Assembly: GCF_005239225.2 (NCBI RefSeq)
Contig: NC_133300.1
Span: forward strand, 15,219,875-15,283,874
Source of the DNA: Populus alba
Lineage: Eukaryota > Streptophyta > Magnoliopsida > Malpighiales > Salicaceae
DNA length: 64,000 nt
Direction: 5' to 3'
Shown here: positions 1 through 11,370 of the stretch, piece by piece
Layout of the letters: each line of letters starts with the position of its first letter
Numbering within the stretch: the stretch's first letter is position 1
Notes under the pieces: generated by a model
The model's input: only the letters and a program-made list of their open reading frames with translations
Database searches by the model: none
Told to the model about the DNA's origin: nothing
Position numbers and translations under genes: made by a program

Positions 1-1580
1 ATATTTAATTTAATTAGAGACTGGGCTCTATTAAATTTTTTTATTTGTTTTTTATAAGATTTTTTAAATAATTTTAAAAATAACCGAGGTTATCTTACGT
101 CTTTTTATTTCTCATTCTTTGTTAAATCTAGCTCTTATTTTTTTTTAAATCCTTTTTTTAATTGAATAATTTTTTTTTATGTTTAGCTTTTAATATTTGG
201 TTGATTGAAATTGGGCTTATTTTATTTTGATATGGGTTCCATGGAGTTTTCACCAAAATGTGCTTCGGATCGCGAGTTTCACAAGTTAATCATAGTTACT
301 CCAAGTCGATCTAGTGTGTTGTCGTCACAATTATATTTTTAAATAAATATATCGTCTAATATATTATTATCTTAATATTTTAAAAGTGTTTTTCTAGCTT
401 GTATTGAATTTTTTACTTTCAAATATTATTATATTTTTTAAGGGTTAGAAAAAAATAATCCAACACTTGAGGCCAAAAATCTAGTTAAAGAACTACACAT
501 TAAAGTGAAGTTTTCAACAAGTGGCAACTTACCATTAATATCATCTATGGTTCAGTTTTTAAGGTATGACACAAAAGCTACATGAATTTTTTCCCATGAA
601 AAAAATTATTTCTCAAAAATACTATAGGTGGTAAAAAACTTTTCAAACTAGCATAGGCATCACTAACACAATTTGACACATGCAGATCTCGCATGTCAAA
701 AAAATCTTCCTTTCTTTCTTTGTTGGGTTGGTCCATCAATTTTTATATTTAGTTAACTTTAGTTCCATTATTACGATAATTTCATCTATTCTTTTGCACA
801 CAAAAAATATATGAATTAAAGTTAATATTTATTTCAAATGCAATCGCTAAAAACGAGTTAATTTTTGCCTAAAATATTGTTATGTTTTTTCCCAACTTAA
901 ATAAAAATAAGTTTATATTAATGAAATGATCATTATATTGAAATTAATATTAAGATTGTATAAAAATTGAAAGACCAAATAAAAGATTAAATAGAGAAGA
1001 AAGACGAAGAAATGCGTTGTGAAAATTTGAGTTGTGAGAAGCATATGTTAGTTTGGGAAATGTTCTTTGGGCTATGCTAATATAGAAAAAAAGTCAAAAA
1101 ATTAATAAAATTAAAGTTTTTTTTTTTTTAAAAGTTAATTATGCTAAATAATTTAATTTTTTGTTAAAAATAATTATAAAAACAACTTAGTGGTCGACAA
1201 AAAATATGATAGAACTCCTTTTGCCTTTTGGTATGTTAAAACCAAACTTAATGAATATTTTATTTCCTACCTTTTGTTCTTGTATGCATGCTTCTGTAGT
1301 AACTGTGTGATTCTATAGGCAATAAGATAACTATTGTACGAATCATTCTTAGCATCAATACAATCATAGTTCCTTTTTCAGTTTATTCTTTCCTTTTCCT
1401 CTATGTTCTTGAAGCTATCTATTATCAGGGCCCTATCTTTCTCAAAGGTTGGTGTATTAATTTTCGGCTAACAACCATACATTTTCGAGCTACAATATGC
1501 TAATGTTTATCTTCCCATTATCACTATCTGATTTGATTTCTGCACACTGCATGATTAATGTTTTGCACCCTCCTATGCAG
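1..1580 (+). other. Intron 1 (3' part) of TNL-1
   Basis: AT-rich DNA with no credible ORF. It aligns base by base with the last 1.5 kb of intron 1 of TNL-3 (about 31650-33191) and, from about 310, with 13330-14626 upstream of TNL-2. It ends in the acceptor CTATGCAG at 1573-1580. The window therefore opens inside the TNL-1 gene, and its TIR exon should lie roughly 1 kb or more to the left. Confidence 0.8.
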
Positions 1581-4500
1581 GAATGAATCGGAATCAATTA
1601 AAATAATTGTTGAATACATATCGTACAAACTAAGCATCACTCTGCCAACAATTAGCAAAAAATTAGTTGGAATAGATTCTCGTGTAGAGGTATTAAATGG
1701 CTATATAGGTGAAGAAGTAGGCAAAACAATCTTCATAGGGATTTGCGGAATGGGTGGCATAGGTAAGACGACTGTTGCAAGGGTAGTATATGATAGGATT
1801 CGTTGGCAATTTGAAGGCAGCTGCTTCTTAGCAAGTGTCAGAGATGTTTTTGCTAGGGAAGATGGACAACGTCGTTTGCAGGAACAACTTCTTTCTGAAA
1901 TCTTAATGGAACGTGCTTCTGTATGTGATTCTTCTAGAGGGATTGAGATGATAAAGCGGAGGTTACGACTTAAAAAGATTCTTCTTATCCTTGATGATGT
2001 AGATGACAAAGAACAACTAGAATTCTTGGCTGAGGAGCCTGGATGGTTTGGTCCAGGGAGCAGAATTATCATAACAAGCAGAGATACAAATGTGTTAACT
2101 GGAAATGATGATACTAAAATTTATGAGGCTGAAAAATTGAATGATGATGATGCTCTCATGTTGTTTAGCCAGAAAGCTTTCAAAAAAGACCAACCTGTTG
2201 AAGATTTCTTGGATCTATCCAAGCAAGTTGTGGGTTATGCTAATGGCCTTCCACTAGCTCTTGAAGTTATAGGTTCATTTTTGAATGGAAGACGTGTCGA
2301 TCAATGGAAAAGTGCGATTAATAGAATGAATGAGATTCCTCACGGAAAAATTATTGATGTGCTTCGCATTAGTTTTGATGGTCTCCATGAATCAGATAAG
2401 AAAATATTTTTAGACATTGCATGTTTCCTGATGGGGTTTAAAATTGATCGAATAACAAGGATACTTGAAAGCCGTGGATTCCATGCAGGTATTGGAATAC
2501 CAGTTCTTATTGAGAAATCTCTTATAAGTGTCTCTCGGGATCAAGTCTGGATGCATAATTTATTACAGATAATGGCTAAGGAAATTGTTCGTTATGAATC
2601 CCCTGAAGAGCCTGGAAGGCGTAGTAGATTGTGGACATACGAGGATGTCTGCCTTGCACTGATGGACAACACAGTGAGTAGCTGATAGAGAACATTATCC
2701 ATAAGATTTCATGAAGTTTATTTTAATTTAAGCTCCATCGCTACTTTGTATTTGTTTTTTACTTGTATTCCCCTTTTGGTTGACAGGGAAAAGAAAAAAT
2801 AGAAGCCATTTTCCTGGACATGCCTGGAATAAAAGAGGCACAATGGAACATGAAAGCCTTCTCTAAAATGAGCAAACTAAGATTGCTCAAAATCAACAAT
2901 GTGCAGCTTTCTGAAGGACCTGAAGATCTTTCCAATAAGCTACGATTTCTTGAATGGCATTCTTACCCTTCAAAATCATTGCCAGCTGGTTTACAAGTGG
3001 ATGAGTTAGTTGAACTTCACATGGCTAACAGTAGTATTGAGCAATTATGGTATGGGTGTAAGGTGAGATCACCTAATTTAAGGACCTTTGTATTTCTTTT
3101 TATCGTTTTCCTATATATTTATGATAGTAGTATCCATATTTCTTCTCCCCTGCCTGATTGCAGAGTGCAGTTAATTTGAAAATCATCAATCTCAGCAACT
3201 CACTAAACCTGATCAAGACTCCAGATTTTACAGGAATTCCGAATCTTGAGAACCTAATTCTTGAAGGTTGTACAAGTTTGTCTGAGGTCCATCCATCACT
3301 TGCACGTCACAAGAAGCTTCAACATGTGAATCTTGTGCATTGCCAAAGTATTAGGATTCTCCCAAGCAACCTTGAAATGGAATCGCTCAAAGTTTTCACT
3401 CTTGATGGCTGCTCAAAACTTGAGAGGTTTCCAGATATAGTGGGAAACATGAACTGTTTGATGGTGCTTCGTTTGGACGGGACTGGTATTGCTGAACTAT
3501 CTTCATCAATTCGTCATTTGATTGGCTTAGAAGTATTAAGCATGAACAACTGCAAGAACCTTGAAAGCATTCCGAGTAGCATAGGCTGCTTGAAATCCCT
3601 TAAAAAACTTGATATGTCTGGCTGCTTTGAACTTGAAAATATACCAGAGAATTTGGGGAAAGTTGAAAGTTTGGAGGAGTTTGATGTAAGTGGAACTTCA
3701 ATAAGACAACCGCCAGCATCCATTTTTCTTTTAAAGAATCTTAAAGTATTATCTTTTGATGGATGCAAAAGAATAACTATGAATCCCACGGATCAAAGGT
3801 TGCCTTCTTTGACTGGTCTGTGTTTTATAGAAGTACTGGGTTTACGCGCTTGCAATCTAAGAGAAGGGGTGCTTCCTGAAGATATTGGCTACTTATCTTC
3901 ATTAAGGTCTTTAGATCTAAGCCAGAATAACTTTGTTAGCCTGCCTAAAGCCATAAATCAGCTTTTTAAACTGGAAATGCTTGTCTTGGAGGATTGCATG
4001 ATGCTTGCATCTTTGCCTGAGGTTCCATCTAAAGTTCAAACAGTAAATTTGAATGGTTGTATAAGCCTAAAAACAATTCCAGATCCGATAAAGTTAAGCA
4101 GTTCCAAAAGATCAGAGCTCATATGTCTTAACTGCTGGGAATTGTACAATCATAATGGCCAAGATAGAATGGGGTTGATTATGCTTGAAAGATACCTCAA
4201 GGTGTTCTCTTAATCATACCCAAACCTTTTTGTATCTCTCTCTCTCTCCCTCTATCTATCTAACATTTTGGTTTTTCTTGGTACAGGGTTTGTCTAATCC
4301 AAGACCTGGATTTGGTATCGCCATTCCAGGAAATGAAATTCCAGGCTGGTTTAACTATCAAACTAAGGGATCTTCAATTAGTGTGCAAGTGCCAAGTTGG
4401 AGCATGGGGTTTGTTGCGTGTGTTGCATTCAGTGCAAATGATGAAAGTCCTTCTCTTTTTTGTCATTTCAAAGCCAATGGAAGAGAGAATTATCCTTCGC

Positions 4501-5189
4501 CGATGTGTATTAATTGTAAAGGCCATCTCTTTTCAGATCATATTTGGCTATTCTATCTATCTTTTGATTACCTTAAAGAGCTTCAAGAATGGCAGCATGA
4601 ATCCTTTAGCAATATTGAGTTGTCGTTTCATTCTTACGAGCAAGGAGTGAAGGTGAACAATTGTGGTGTTTGTTTGTTATCTTCTCTATTTATTAAACCA
4701 CAAACATCTGCCCATTTTATTGTCACAAGCAAAGAAGCAGCTTCTTTATATAAAGATTCTTTAGCTTTTTCTTCGTCTTACCATCAATGGAAGGCCAATG
4801 TTTTCCCTAACATCAGAGTCGCAGATCGAGCCCGGAGATTCATTGTCCCAGGTGGGAAGGAACCAGAAAAAGTGATGGCAATTAGATCAAGACTCTTTGA
4901 GGCCATTGAAGAATTAGGGATGTCAGTTATTATATTTTCTAGAGATTGTGCTTCTTTACCTTGGGACTTTGACGAACTTGTCAAGATTGTCGGATTCATG
5001 GATGAGAAGAGATCGGACACTGTGTTTCCAGTTTCTTATGATGTCGAACAATCAAAGATGGATGATCAAACAGAGAGTTACACAATTGTCTTTGATAAGA
5101 ATGAAGAAAATCTCAGGGAAAACGAGAAGGTACGAAGATGGACGAATATTCTCAGTGAAGTTGAGATTTCATCTGCATCAAAAAGGTAA
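1581..5189 (+). CDS. TNL-1: TIR-NBS-LRR resistance protein, NB-ARC to C-terminus (5' partial)
   Basis: Intracellular immune receptor of the N-like TNL family. Four exons are visible: 1581-2673, 2787-3062, 3164-4201 and 4287-5189, all with GT-AG introns and matching phases. The first exon starts in phase 2, which fits a TIR exon ending like that of TNL-3. Exon 2 encodes NB-ARC: P-loop GMGGIGKTT, kinase-2 LLILDDVD, RNBS-B GSRIIITSRD, GLPLAL, RNBS-D FLDIACFLMGF, and WMHNLL in place of MHD. Exons 3 and 4 encode leucine-rich repeats with cysteine-spaced motifs such as LDGCSKL. Exon 5 opens with the C-JID (PGNEIPGWF) and runs without a stop into a half-TIR-like tail. Exon 4 is 18 bp longer than in the other copies. 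About 1102 codons are seen, all open, so the gene may work if its TIR exon is intact. Confidence 0.9.
4833..5186 (+). other. C-terminal half-TIR-like domain of TNL-1
   Basis: The last ~118 codons resemble the second half of the N-terminal TIR encoded at 30324-30811. FEAIEELGMSVIIFSRDCAS aligns with WKAIEESRFSVIIFSRDYAS, and LPWDFDELVKIV aligns with SPWCLDELVKIV. The DVFLSFRG strand, the first helix and the BB-loop region are absent. The Glu that is catalytic in plant TIR NADases (the E of the DEL triplet) is kept. Poplar TNLs with an extra C-terminal TIR portion are, to my memory, known, so this is probably a family trait. Function is unknown. Confidence 0.7.
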
Positions 5190-7259
5190 TAATTACTTAT
5201 TCATTTGAATCGAAAAGGTAATAATTACTTCGAAAAGTTGCTTTCAGAAGAACTCAATGTCAACAAATCTATGATCTTTCTATATGGCGTGGGAAAATAC
5301 CGTGCAAGTTCATAGTGTGGTTAGAGTTTTTTTTCTTTTAAGGTAGATTTTGAATTTAAAACAAAATATTTTTAAAGTAGTTTTTTTTTTATTCAGCAAC
5401 TTTTTTTTTCAATTTGGATGTGTTAATAAAGTTAAACAAACAAAATAATTGCATATATTCAACCTTCTAAAAAAAATATGCACAACACCATCAAATAACA
5501 ATTTATATCCAAAAACTTGTAACCAAAATAGAATGCATGCACTGGAGTCTTGAACAAGTCATTATTAAATTTGATTGAGTTTATATTTCAGGTCTTATGT
5601 TTTAATTTTTTTGGTTAAAAAGTTGATATAAATTTTTGGGAAAAAACATATTGAACTCGATTGAGTTCATGCTCCAGCCATGGGTTTAAACGAATTAAGC
5701 AACAACAACAACATAATGTTTTTTCTCATATTGCTTTTTTACTGATATTTTTTTTATGTATCTTTTTTTTTATATTTTTTTAAAATTTATGTTTCAATTA
5801 ATATTCTTCATTATGATTTTTTTTTATAGATATTATTTTTATAGTATTGTTCGTATTTAATTTTTGAAAAAACTTATTATTGAATTCATTAATAATTTTT
5901 TTATTTTTTTGTATAAAAGAACTTAATTTTAAAAAAATAAAAAAATATGAATTTTCAAAATAACATTAACATGTACAACAACCTTGCATAATATTTGTTT
6001 TTCTATTTTTATTTTATTTAATCAATTTAATATGTGTATTTATTTTAATATAATTTGATTGAATAAAAATATTAATTTTAATAAACAAATTTAAAAAATA
6101 TAACCAGGTAAATGTTCTATTTATTAACACATTCAAATTTTTTAATTTTATTTTAGTTATTGTTAATATATTTTTTATTCACATAGTTGTCAATTTATTT
6201 GATTACATGTATGTATTGACTTTTTAATTTATACTTTTAATTTTTTATGTACAAAATGCACAACTATTTTGTAAGAGAAAAAAATATTTGGTCCATAGAA
6301 AAGCAACATCTTATTTTTTTTCACAAACAATTTGCAAAAAAACAATTGTCAATAGACATAGGCCCAGACAAAATGGACCACTCGGGCTAGTCTGATTTAC
6401 TATACCTAACAACGCTTAACTTTTATTTTTTCTTCTTTTAATTTTATTAAATTAATGCTTCTTTTATATTTTCTTAAATATTTTTTTATTTATATTTAGA
6501 TTAACATCTTCTTCTCATTTTTTTATGTTGTTTAGAGATCCTTTTTAAAATTACGGTTATTTTTTTAGTTATGCATTTAATGTTTTAGGAGGTTTTTTCT
6601 GGTTTATCTATAATTTTTTTAAATCTTTTGTGTAGAAGAACTTTATTTTTTAAAATAAAAAGATTTTAATTTCAAATAATATTTATAAATATGTGAAGCC
6701 TTGAATATTATTATTTTTTCTTTTATTTTATTCAATCAATTTAATATGTGTCTATTTTTATTATCGTTTGATTAAATAAAAAACTTGTTTTAATTAATAA
6801 ATGTAGTAAATATAATTGCATAAATTTTTCATCTTGTGAAATTAAATATCTTAATCTACAACTATTTCTTGATTTTTCATATTTTATTTTTAGTTATCTT
6901 TTATAAATGTTTTATTTATTTATTAAGACACGTAGTTCTTGATTTATTTAATTATATTTATGCATAATATTTTTTTTATTTTCACTCAAAAAATTAAATA
7001 CAAAAACATATTGAAAAATTATATTTATAAATTTGTTTGTTAAGATGTTTTTAACCTGCGACGAATTTACGTAACAAGTATCTGGTAACATCGATTCCAT
7101 GTATAGTTTGACTATGCGGTGGGGATGGGAGAACGAATGTTTAGTTTTCAAGTCCTTTTTTATCTAATCTATTTTTTTATATGACAATTTTACCTAACCG
7201 AATGATAGAAATTTTTTTTTTCAGTAACAATTTAATGTGGTTCGACCCTACAATATGCA
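5190..7259. other. AT-rich intergenic stretch after TNL-1
   Basis: About 2 kb of A/T-rich sequence with many poly-T runs. I see no coding region, RNA gene or clear mobile element. The repeated bits GAATCGAAAAGGTAATAATT at 5200-5230 are a short local duplication at the gene end. Confidence 0.6.
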
Positions 7260-7298
7260 TTAATAATTAAAGTTTGAGAAAATTCCCATTGTGCCAAG

Positions 7299-7307
7299 CT
7301 ATATATA
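7299..7307 (+). promoter_or_regulatory. TATA-like box before the triplet-repeat ORF
   Basis: CTATATATA sits 43 bp before the ATG at 7342. The equivalent place reads CTATATATATATA in copy 2 (from 18558) and CTATGTATAC in copy 3, so it is only partly kept. This is a plausible plant TATA box, but it lies in AT-rich DNA next to a CA-repeat and has no supporting evidence of transcription. Confidence 0.3.
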
Positions 7308-7341
7308 CACACACACACAACACTTCTGACCTCTCCTTCTC

Positions 7342-8460
7342 ATGACTCTCAGCGGCAAAGGAGCTCCAGCAACGCAGCAGCAGCAGATCCAGCTCCACCT
7401 CCACCAGCAGCGGATCCAGCATCTCCAACTGGTCAAGCAGTGGCAGGGATGGCTCCAGTGGTTCCAGAAGCGCGAGCACTTGTCTGAGCAGCAGCGTGAG
7501 GAGCATCTCGAGCAGCAGGAGCTGCTGGAGCGGCAGCAGCAGGAGCTGCTGGAGCGGCAGCAGCTGGAGCAGCTGGAGCGGCAGCAGCTGGAGCAGCTGG
7601 AGCGGCAGCATCTGGAGCTGCGGGAGCGGCAACATCTGGAGCAGCTGCCGCTCCAGCAGGCGTGGCAGTTGCCGGAGCAGCAGGAGCTGCTGGAGCGGCA
7701 GCTGCTGGAGGAGTGGCAGCTGCTGGAGCGGCAGCAGCAGCGGCAGCTGGAGCAGGAGCAGATGCTGGAGGAGCGGCAGCATCTGGAGCTGCGGGAGCGG
7801 CAACATCTGGAGCAGCTGCCGCTCCAGCAGGCGTGGCAGTTGCCGGAGCAGCAGGAGCTGCTGGAGCGGCAGCTGCTGGAGGAGTGGCAGCTGCTGGAGC
7901 GGCAGCAGCAGCGGCAGCTGGAGCAGGAGCAGATGCTGGAGGAGCGGCAGCTGGAGCGGCAGCTGCTGGAGGGGCGGCAGCTGCTGGAGCGGCAGCAGCA
8001 GCAGCTGCTGGAGCAGGAGCAGCTGCTGAAGCGGCTGCAGGAGCAGCAGCGGCTGCTGGAGCGGCGGCGGCAGCGGTGGCGGCAGCGGCGGCATTGGCGG
8101 CGGCAGCAGCAGCTTCTGGAACGGCGGCAGCAGCAGCTGCTGGAGCGGCAGCAGCAGCAGCTCGAGCAGCAGCAGCTGCTAGGGCTGCCGCAGCTGCTCG
8201 AGCGGCAGCGGCAGCTGCTCGAGCGGCAGCGGCAGCTGCTCGAGCGGCAGCGGCAGCTGCACCGGCATATGCCGTGGCAGCCACGGCGGCAGCCGGTGCT
8301 CGAGCAGCGGCAGCAGCTGGTGCTCGAGCAGCGGCAGCAGCTGGTGCTCGAGCAGCGGCAGCAGCTGGTGCTCGAGCAGCAGCAGCAGCTGTTGCTCGAG
8401 CAGCTGTTGCTCGAGCAGCAGCAGCAGCAGCAGCTGCCTTGGGTTTGGTTTGGAATCTAA
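7342..8460 (+). CDS. Possible Gln/Leu/Glu-rich protein from triplet repeats
   Basis: A 372-codon open frame, ATG to TAA, made of units like LLERQQ and EQLLE that would form a highly charged coiled-coil-like chain. It begins MTLSGKGAPATQQQQ and ends LPWVWFGI. The same frame is open in the copies at about 18604-18948 and 63676-63951, with homologous ends (HEFWL and PGFWLGI before the stop). These two lack the ATG because a three-base ATG present in copy 1 is missing there. Triplet repeats of this kind are stop-poor in nearly every frame: Ala-rich and Leu-rich frames are also open on the other strand. I do not recognise the product and cannot say that it is translated. Confidence 0.3.
   Translation: MTLSGKGAPATQQQQIQLHLHQQRIQHLQLVKQWQGWLQWFQKREHLSEQQREEHLEQQELLERQQQELLERQQLEQLERQQLEQLERQHLELRERQHLEQLPLQQAWQLPEQQELLERQLLEEWQLLERQQQRQLEQEQMLEERQHLELRERQHLEQLPLQQAWQLPEQQELLERQLLEEWQLLERQQQRQLEQEQMLEERQLERQLLEGRQLLERQQQQLLEQEQLLKRLQEQQRLLERRRQRWRQRRHWRRQQQLLERRQQQLLERQQQQLEQQQLLGLPQLLERQRQLLERQRQLLERQRQLHRHMPWQPRRQPVLEQRQQLVLEQRQQLVLEQRQQLVLEQQQQLLLEQLLLEQQQQQQLPWVWFGI
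7600..7941 (+). repeat. Two identical 171-bp tandem units inside the triplet array
   Basis: Bases 7600-7770 and 7771-7941 are identical by eye, 57 codons each, starting GAGCGGCAGCATCTGG and ending CAGATGCTGGAG. Perfect identity in such an unstable block points to a very recent duplication, or to an assembly repeat. Confidence 0.85.
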
Positions 8461-8520
8461 CTTGCTTTAGCTTGAAGATCTTCGTCAGTTTTTGCTCATG
8501 GTTTTGGTTTGGGGTAATTT

Positions 8521-10670
8521 GATTCACATTTTGCAATATTGGTTATCGGTATATTTTTATTTTGGCGTCTCGGTGTTTTTGCGACCGTAGATTCCAAGAG
8601 GTTTTTCCTGCTACTAATTCTATAAATATAATGAAAACAGAAATGAGAAACTCGTCAGTTTTTCTATTGATGTAGAACGAGGAAGAAGACGAGGGGGAGA
8701 ATAGATGAAGGAGGAGAATAGTGTTAGAAGAATAGAAAGGTGACGAGTAAATACAAGGGGAGAGCAGTAGGAGTTGATATCCAGAACTCTTAATTAATAC
8801 TAAAAATCTTATTAATGTAAATGAAGGGAAAAAAATGGATTTTTGGGTAATATTATTTATATTAGTACTAAAAATCTTGAAAGATTATTATTAAATGTAG
8901 TATTTTAAGTAGTGAATAAAAATGATGATTATTAATATTTAATGTGATTATGCTTAATTAACTAGTGAAATATTATTATTAAATCAGTATTTTAAGGTTA
9001 TATTATTTTTTCGCTTCTACTATTTTTTGTTATTTTTTCTAATGTTAGTATTTCTAATCTAAATAAAATATTTTAATTTGTTTATAACATGTTTTCAATG
9101 ATTAAATGTTGTCTGTTTTCTTATTTTGCAAACAGATTTAATTTTGTTGTGGGATCAGTACTTGACCTTATATATTGTGAGTATTAATAAAATGTTTAAT
9201 TTGTATATAACATATTCTTCTTAAATTTAGGATAATCCCATGTTTGCGGATGAAAGCCTGTGCTCTGCAAAATTTCAACCTGTATTTTGAAATAGCTAGT
9301 CTGTCCACTTTTTTAACTCTGTTTTTTGGTGTATGATATATTTAAATTAAAAAACTATATTTTGCTTTTTTTAAAAATCAATTTCATTTAGAATTCTTTG
9401 AAATTAATTTTAAGTATTTTAATATTTCATGTTATAATATTCGTACTAAAAAATATTTTTCAACAAAATCTTAATTTATTAATTTAACATTTGATTAAAA
9501 TCCAATTACACTTATTAACGACCACGTTTTAAAACCATTTTCTCCCAACAGCAGGCATTTTACATTCAAAATACATGAAAATTGATCTTAAATGTGACCA
9601 AGCTGTATGCATGCATTCTAACCATTCTAAACAATTCTCTCAATTCTCTATTTTAAGAGGTGTTTATTATTGTGGTAATATATAGTTATTTTTTAAAATA
9701 TTTTTATTTAAAATAAAACTTTTTATCTTTTAAAATTTATTTTTAATATAGTATATATCAAAATGATATAAAAAAACTTAATTTGAAGTAAAATAAATAA
9801 ATAAAAAATTCAATTTTTTAAAATTTTAAAAAACAAACAAACGCTCTAAATCCCGACAATCTATTAGATAAAATCATTAGGAAAAGGCGACATTAATTGG
9901 TTAACGAAAAACACTTTTCAGTTAAAGAAAAACACTTTTTAGAAATTGTAAAAAATTTAGAAATATTATATTATTTGCTAATTATATCAAATTTGATACT
10001 CAAACTTTTGATTACTATATATTTTGTATTGAATCTTTTTTTTTTTTAATTCCATCCCTTAGAGTTTGATCTAATTTGATTTTTATATCAACTTTGGTTT
10101 TGATTTTTATGATTATTATTTGTTTTTCTTTTATCCTTTTCTTAATTGAAATTTTTTATCTATCATATTTGGTTCTCATTCTTTTGATTATTATTTATTT
10201 TATTTGTAATAATTTATGAATTTATAATTATTTTTTAAATTTCATTATCTTTCAATTTTTTTATCTATTATATTTGATCTCCATTATTTTGATTGTTATT
10301 TATTATATTTGAGATAATAAATGAAATTAGATTTTTTCTCAATTTCATTCTCATTCAACTTTTTAATTTGTAAGATATGTTTCTTATTATTTTATTAAAC
10401 TTTAAAAAAATATTAATAAGTTATTTTTCATATTATTTTTCATGACATAGTTAAATATTGAAAAATATTTTCTAACTTATTTTTCATGATACTATCAAAA
10501 TATAAAAAAATTATTCACTTTTTAAAAAATTTATTTTTCAAGAAAAAAATTATATATAAAAAATTAATTTCCAATAAACAACGGGCAAAGTATTTGTTTT
10601 TTCTTCTCAAAAACAGAAAAACCACCTTCGTTGTGCAGTGCAACATTTCATGCCCCAAGTTAGTTAGCTT
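8521..10670. other. AT-rich intergenic stretch
   Basis: No gene seen. Bases 8785-8870 (CTCTTAATTAATACTAAAAATC through GGGTAATATTATTTATATTA) recur at about 19300-19380 and 24145-24225, so this is a dispersed repeat of unknown type linked to the TNL spacers. Confidence 0.55.
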
Positions 10671-10674
10671 ATTA

Positions 10675-10845
10675 GGAATTAAAGTTTGCTGGTAGTAATT
10701 TTTATGTTATATCTTTGGTGAACAAAGCCAATTCACTACTGATCATGATTTGTAAATAAGCTGAATGTATTTTTCAAAACCCTGAAATATTGGGAATTAA
10801 AGTTTGCTGGTAGTAATTTTAGGTTATATCTTTGGTGAACATCTT
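10675..10845 (+). repeat. Short direct repeat GGAATTAAAGTTTGCTGG...
   Basis: About 54 bp at 10675-10728 (from GGAATTAAAGTTTGCTGGTA to GGTGAACA) is repeated at 10793-10845 with one small gap, 118 bp further on. No coding content is recognised. Confidence 0.7.
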
Positions 10846-10920
10846 GGATTCAATTTTGCCAAATTCTCAGTTATTCTTGAATTAACATAAATCTTGCAAC
10901 TCAAGACAATTTTTTTTTTT

Positions 10921-11064
10921 ACTAAACAAACACAACATACATGTAAATATAAATTCAAAATATCTTTACTCTAATAAAAAAATAATAATTTAGTAACAAT
11001 TTTTTTTATAAGCCTGAAAAATTGTCGCTTTGGTAGGCATGCTTTTAAATAGAATATGAATTTC
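10921..11064 (+). repeat. Direct repeat, left copy (matches 11854-11995)
   Basis: ACTAAACAAACACAACATAC through GGTAGGCATGCTTTTAAATA to ATGAATTTC. The partner copy lies at 11854-11995 and the first part also occurs at 38758-38818. After the shared ATGAATTTC the two copies diverge, into unrelated DNA here and into the gypsy fragment at 11998. Confidence 0.75.
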
Positions 11065-11370
11065 CACTATCATACCCCAAAGAAGGTTTATGCAGGGTTG
11101 AAGGCGGCCGGGATGCTAATACCACTATCATACCCTCTCTATGAACTCATTTCTTTTCTCAAATTGCATTGCCCGCGCATTTTAATTCATCTCTCAATCA
11201 CTTCAATTCCATTTTATTTTATTTTTCATTTCCTTTAATTAGAGTGCCAACTCCTGTATATTTTCTGCCAAAATTTTTGATCCTTTGATTACTTTTGATA
11301 AGAAACCCACAATTCTATCTCTAAACCATCCACAGTTATGCAAAATGACATTTTTCATTGGAGATGCTCT

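Larger units (their letters stand above)
7260..8520 (+). repeat. GC-rich triplet-repeat module, copy 1
   Basis: A 1.1-kb block of CAG/GCA/GCT-type triplets (GGAGCGGCAGCAGCTGCTG and variants) in otherwise AT-rich DNA. Its left flank (AAATTCCCAT, CAAGCTATATATACAC, ACACTTCTGAC, GGAGCTCCAGCAACGCAG) and right flank (AACTTGCTTTAGCTTGAAGATC) are shared with the blocks after TNL-2 (18540-18990) and TNL-4 (63600-64000). The three blocks differ greatly in length (about 1.1, 0.34 and 0.29 kb), as expected for an unstable array that was duplicated along with the TNL genes. Confidence 0.85.

Noticed and set aside
1701..2072. Minus-strand ORF in the NB-ARC exon
   Set aside because: It is the antisense shadow of the NB-ARC coding sequence; the same happens in the other TNL copies.
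7433..8536. Ala-rich and Leu/Pro-rich minus-strand ORFs
   Set aside because: They mirror the triplet repeat. The Ala frame is interrupted by a shared stop on the + strand in copies 1 and 3, and neither has a better claim than the Gln/Leu frame.
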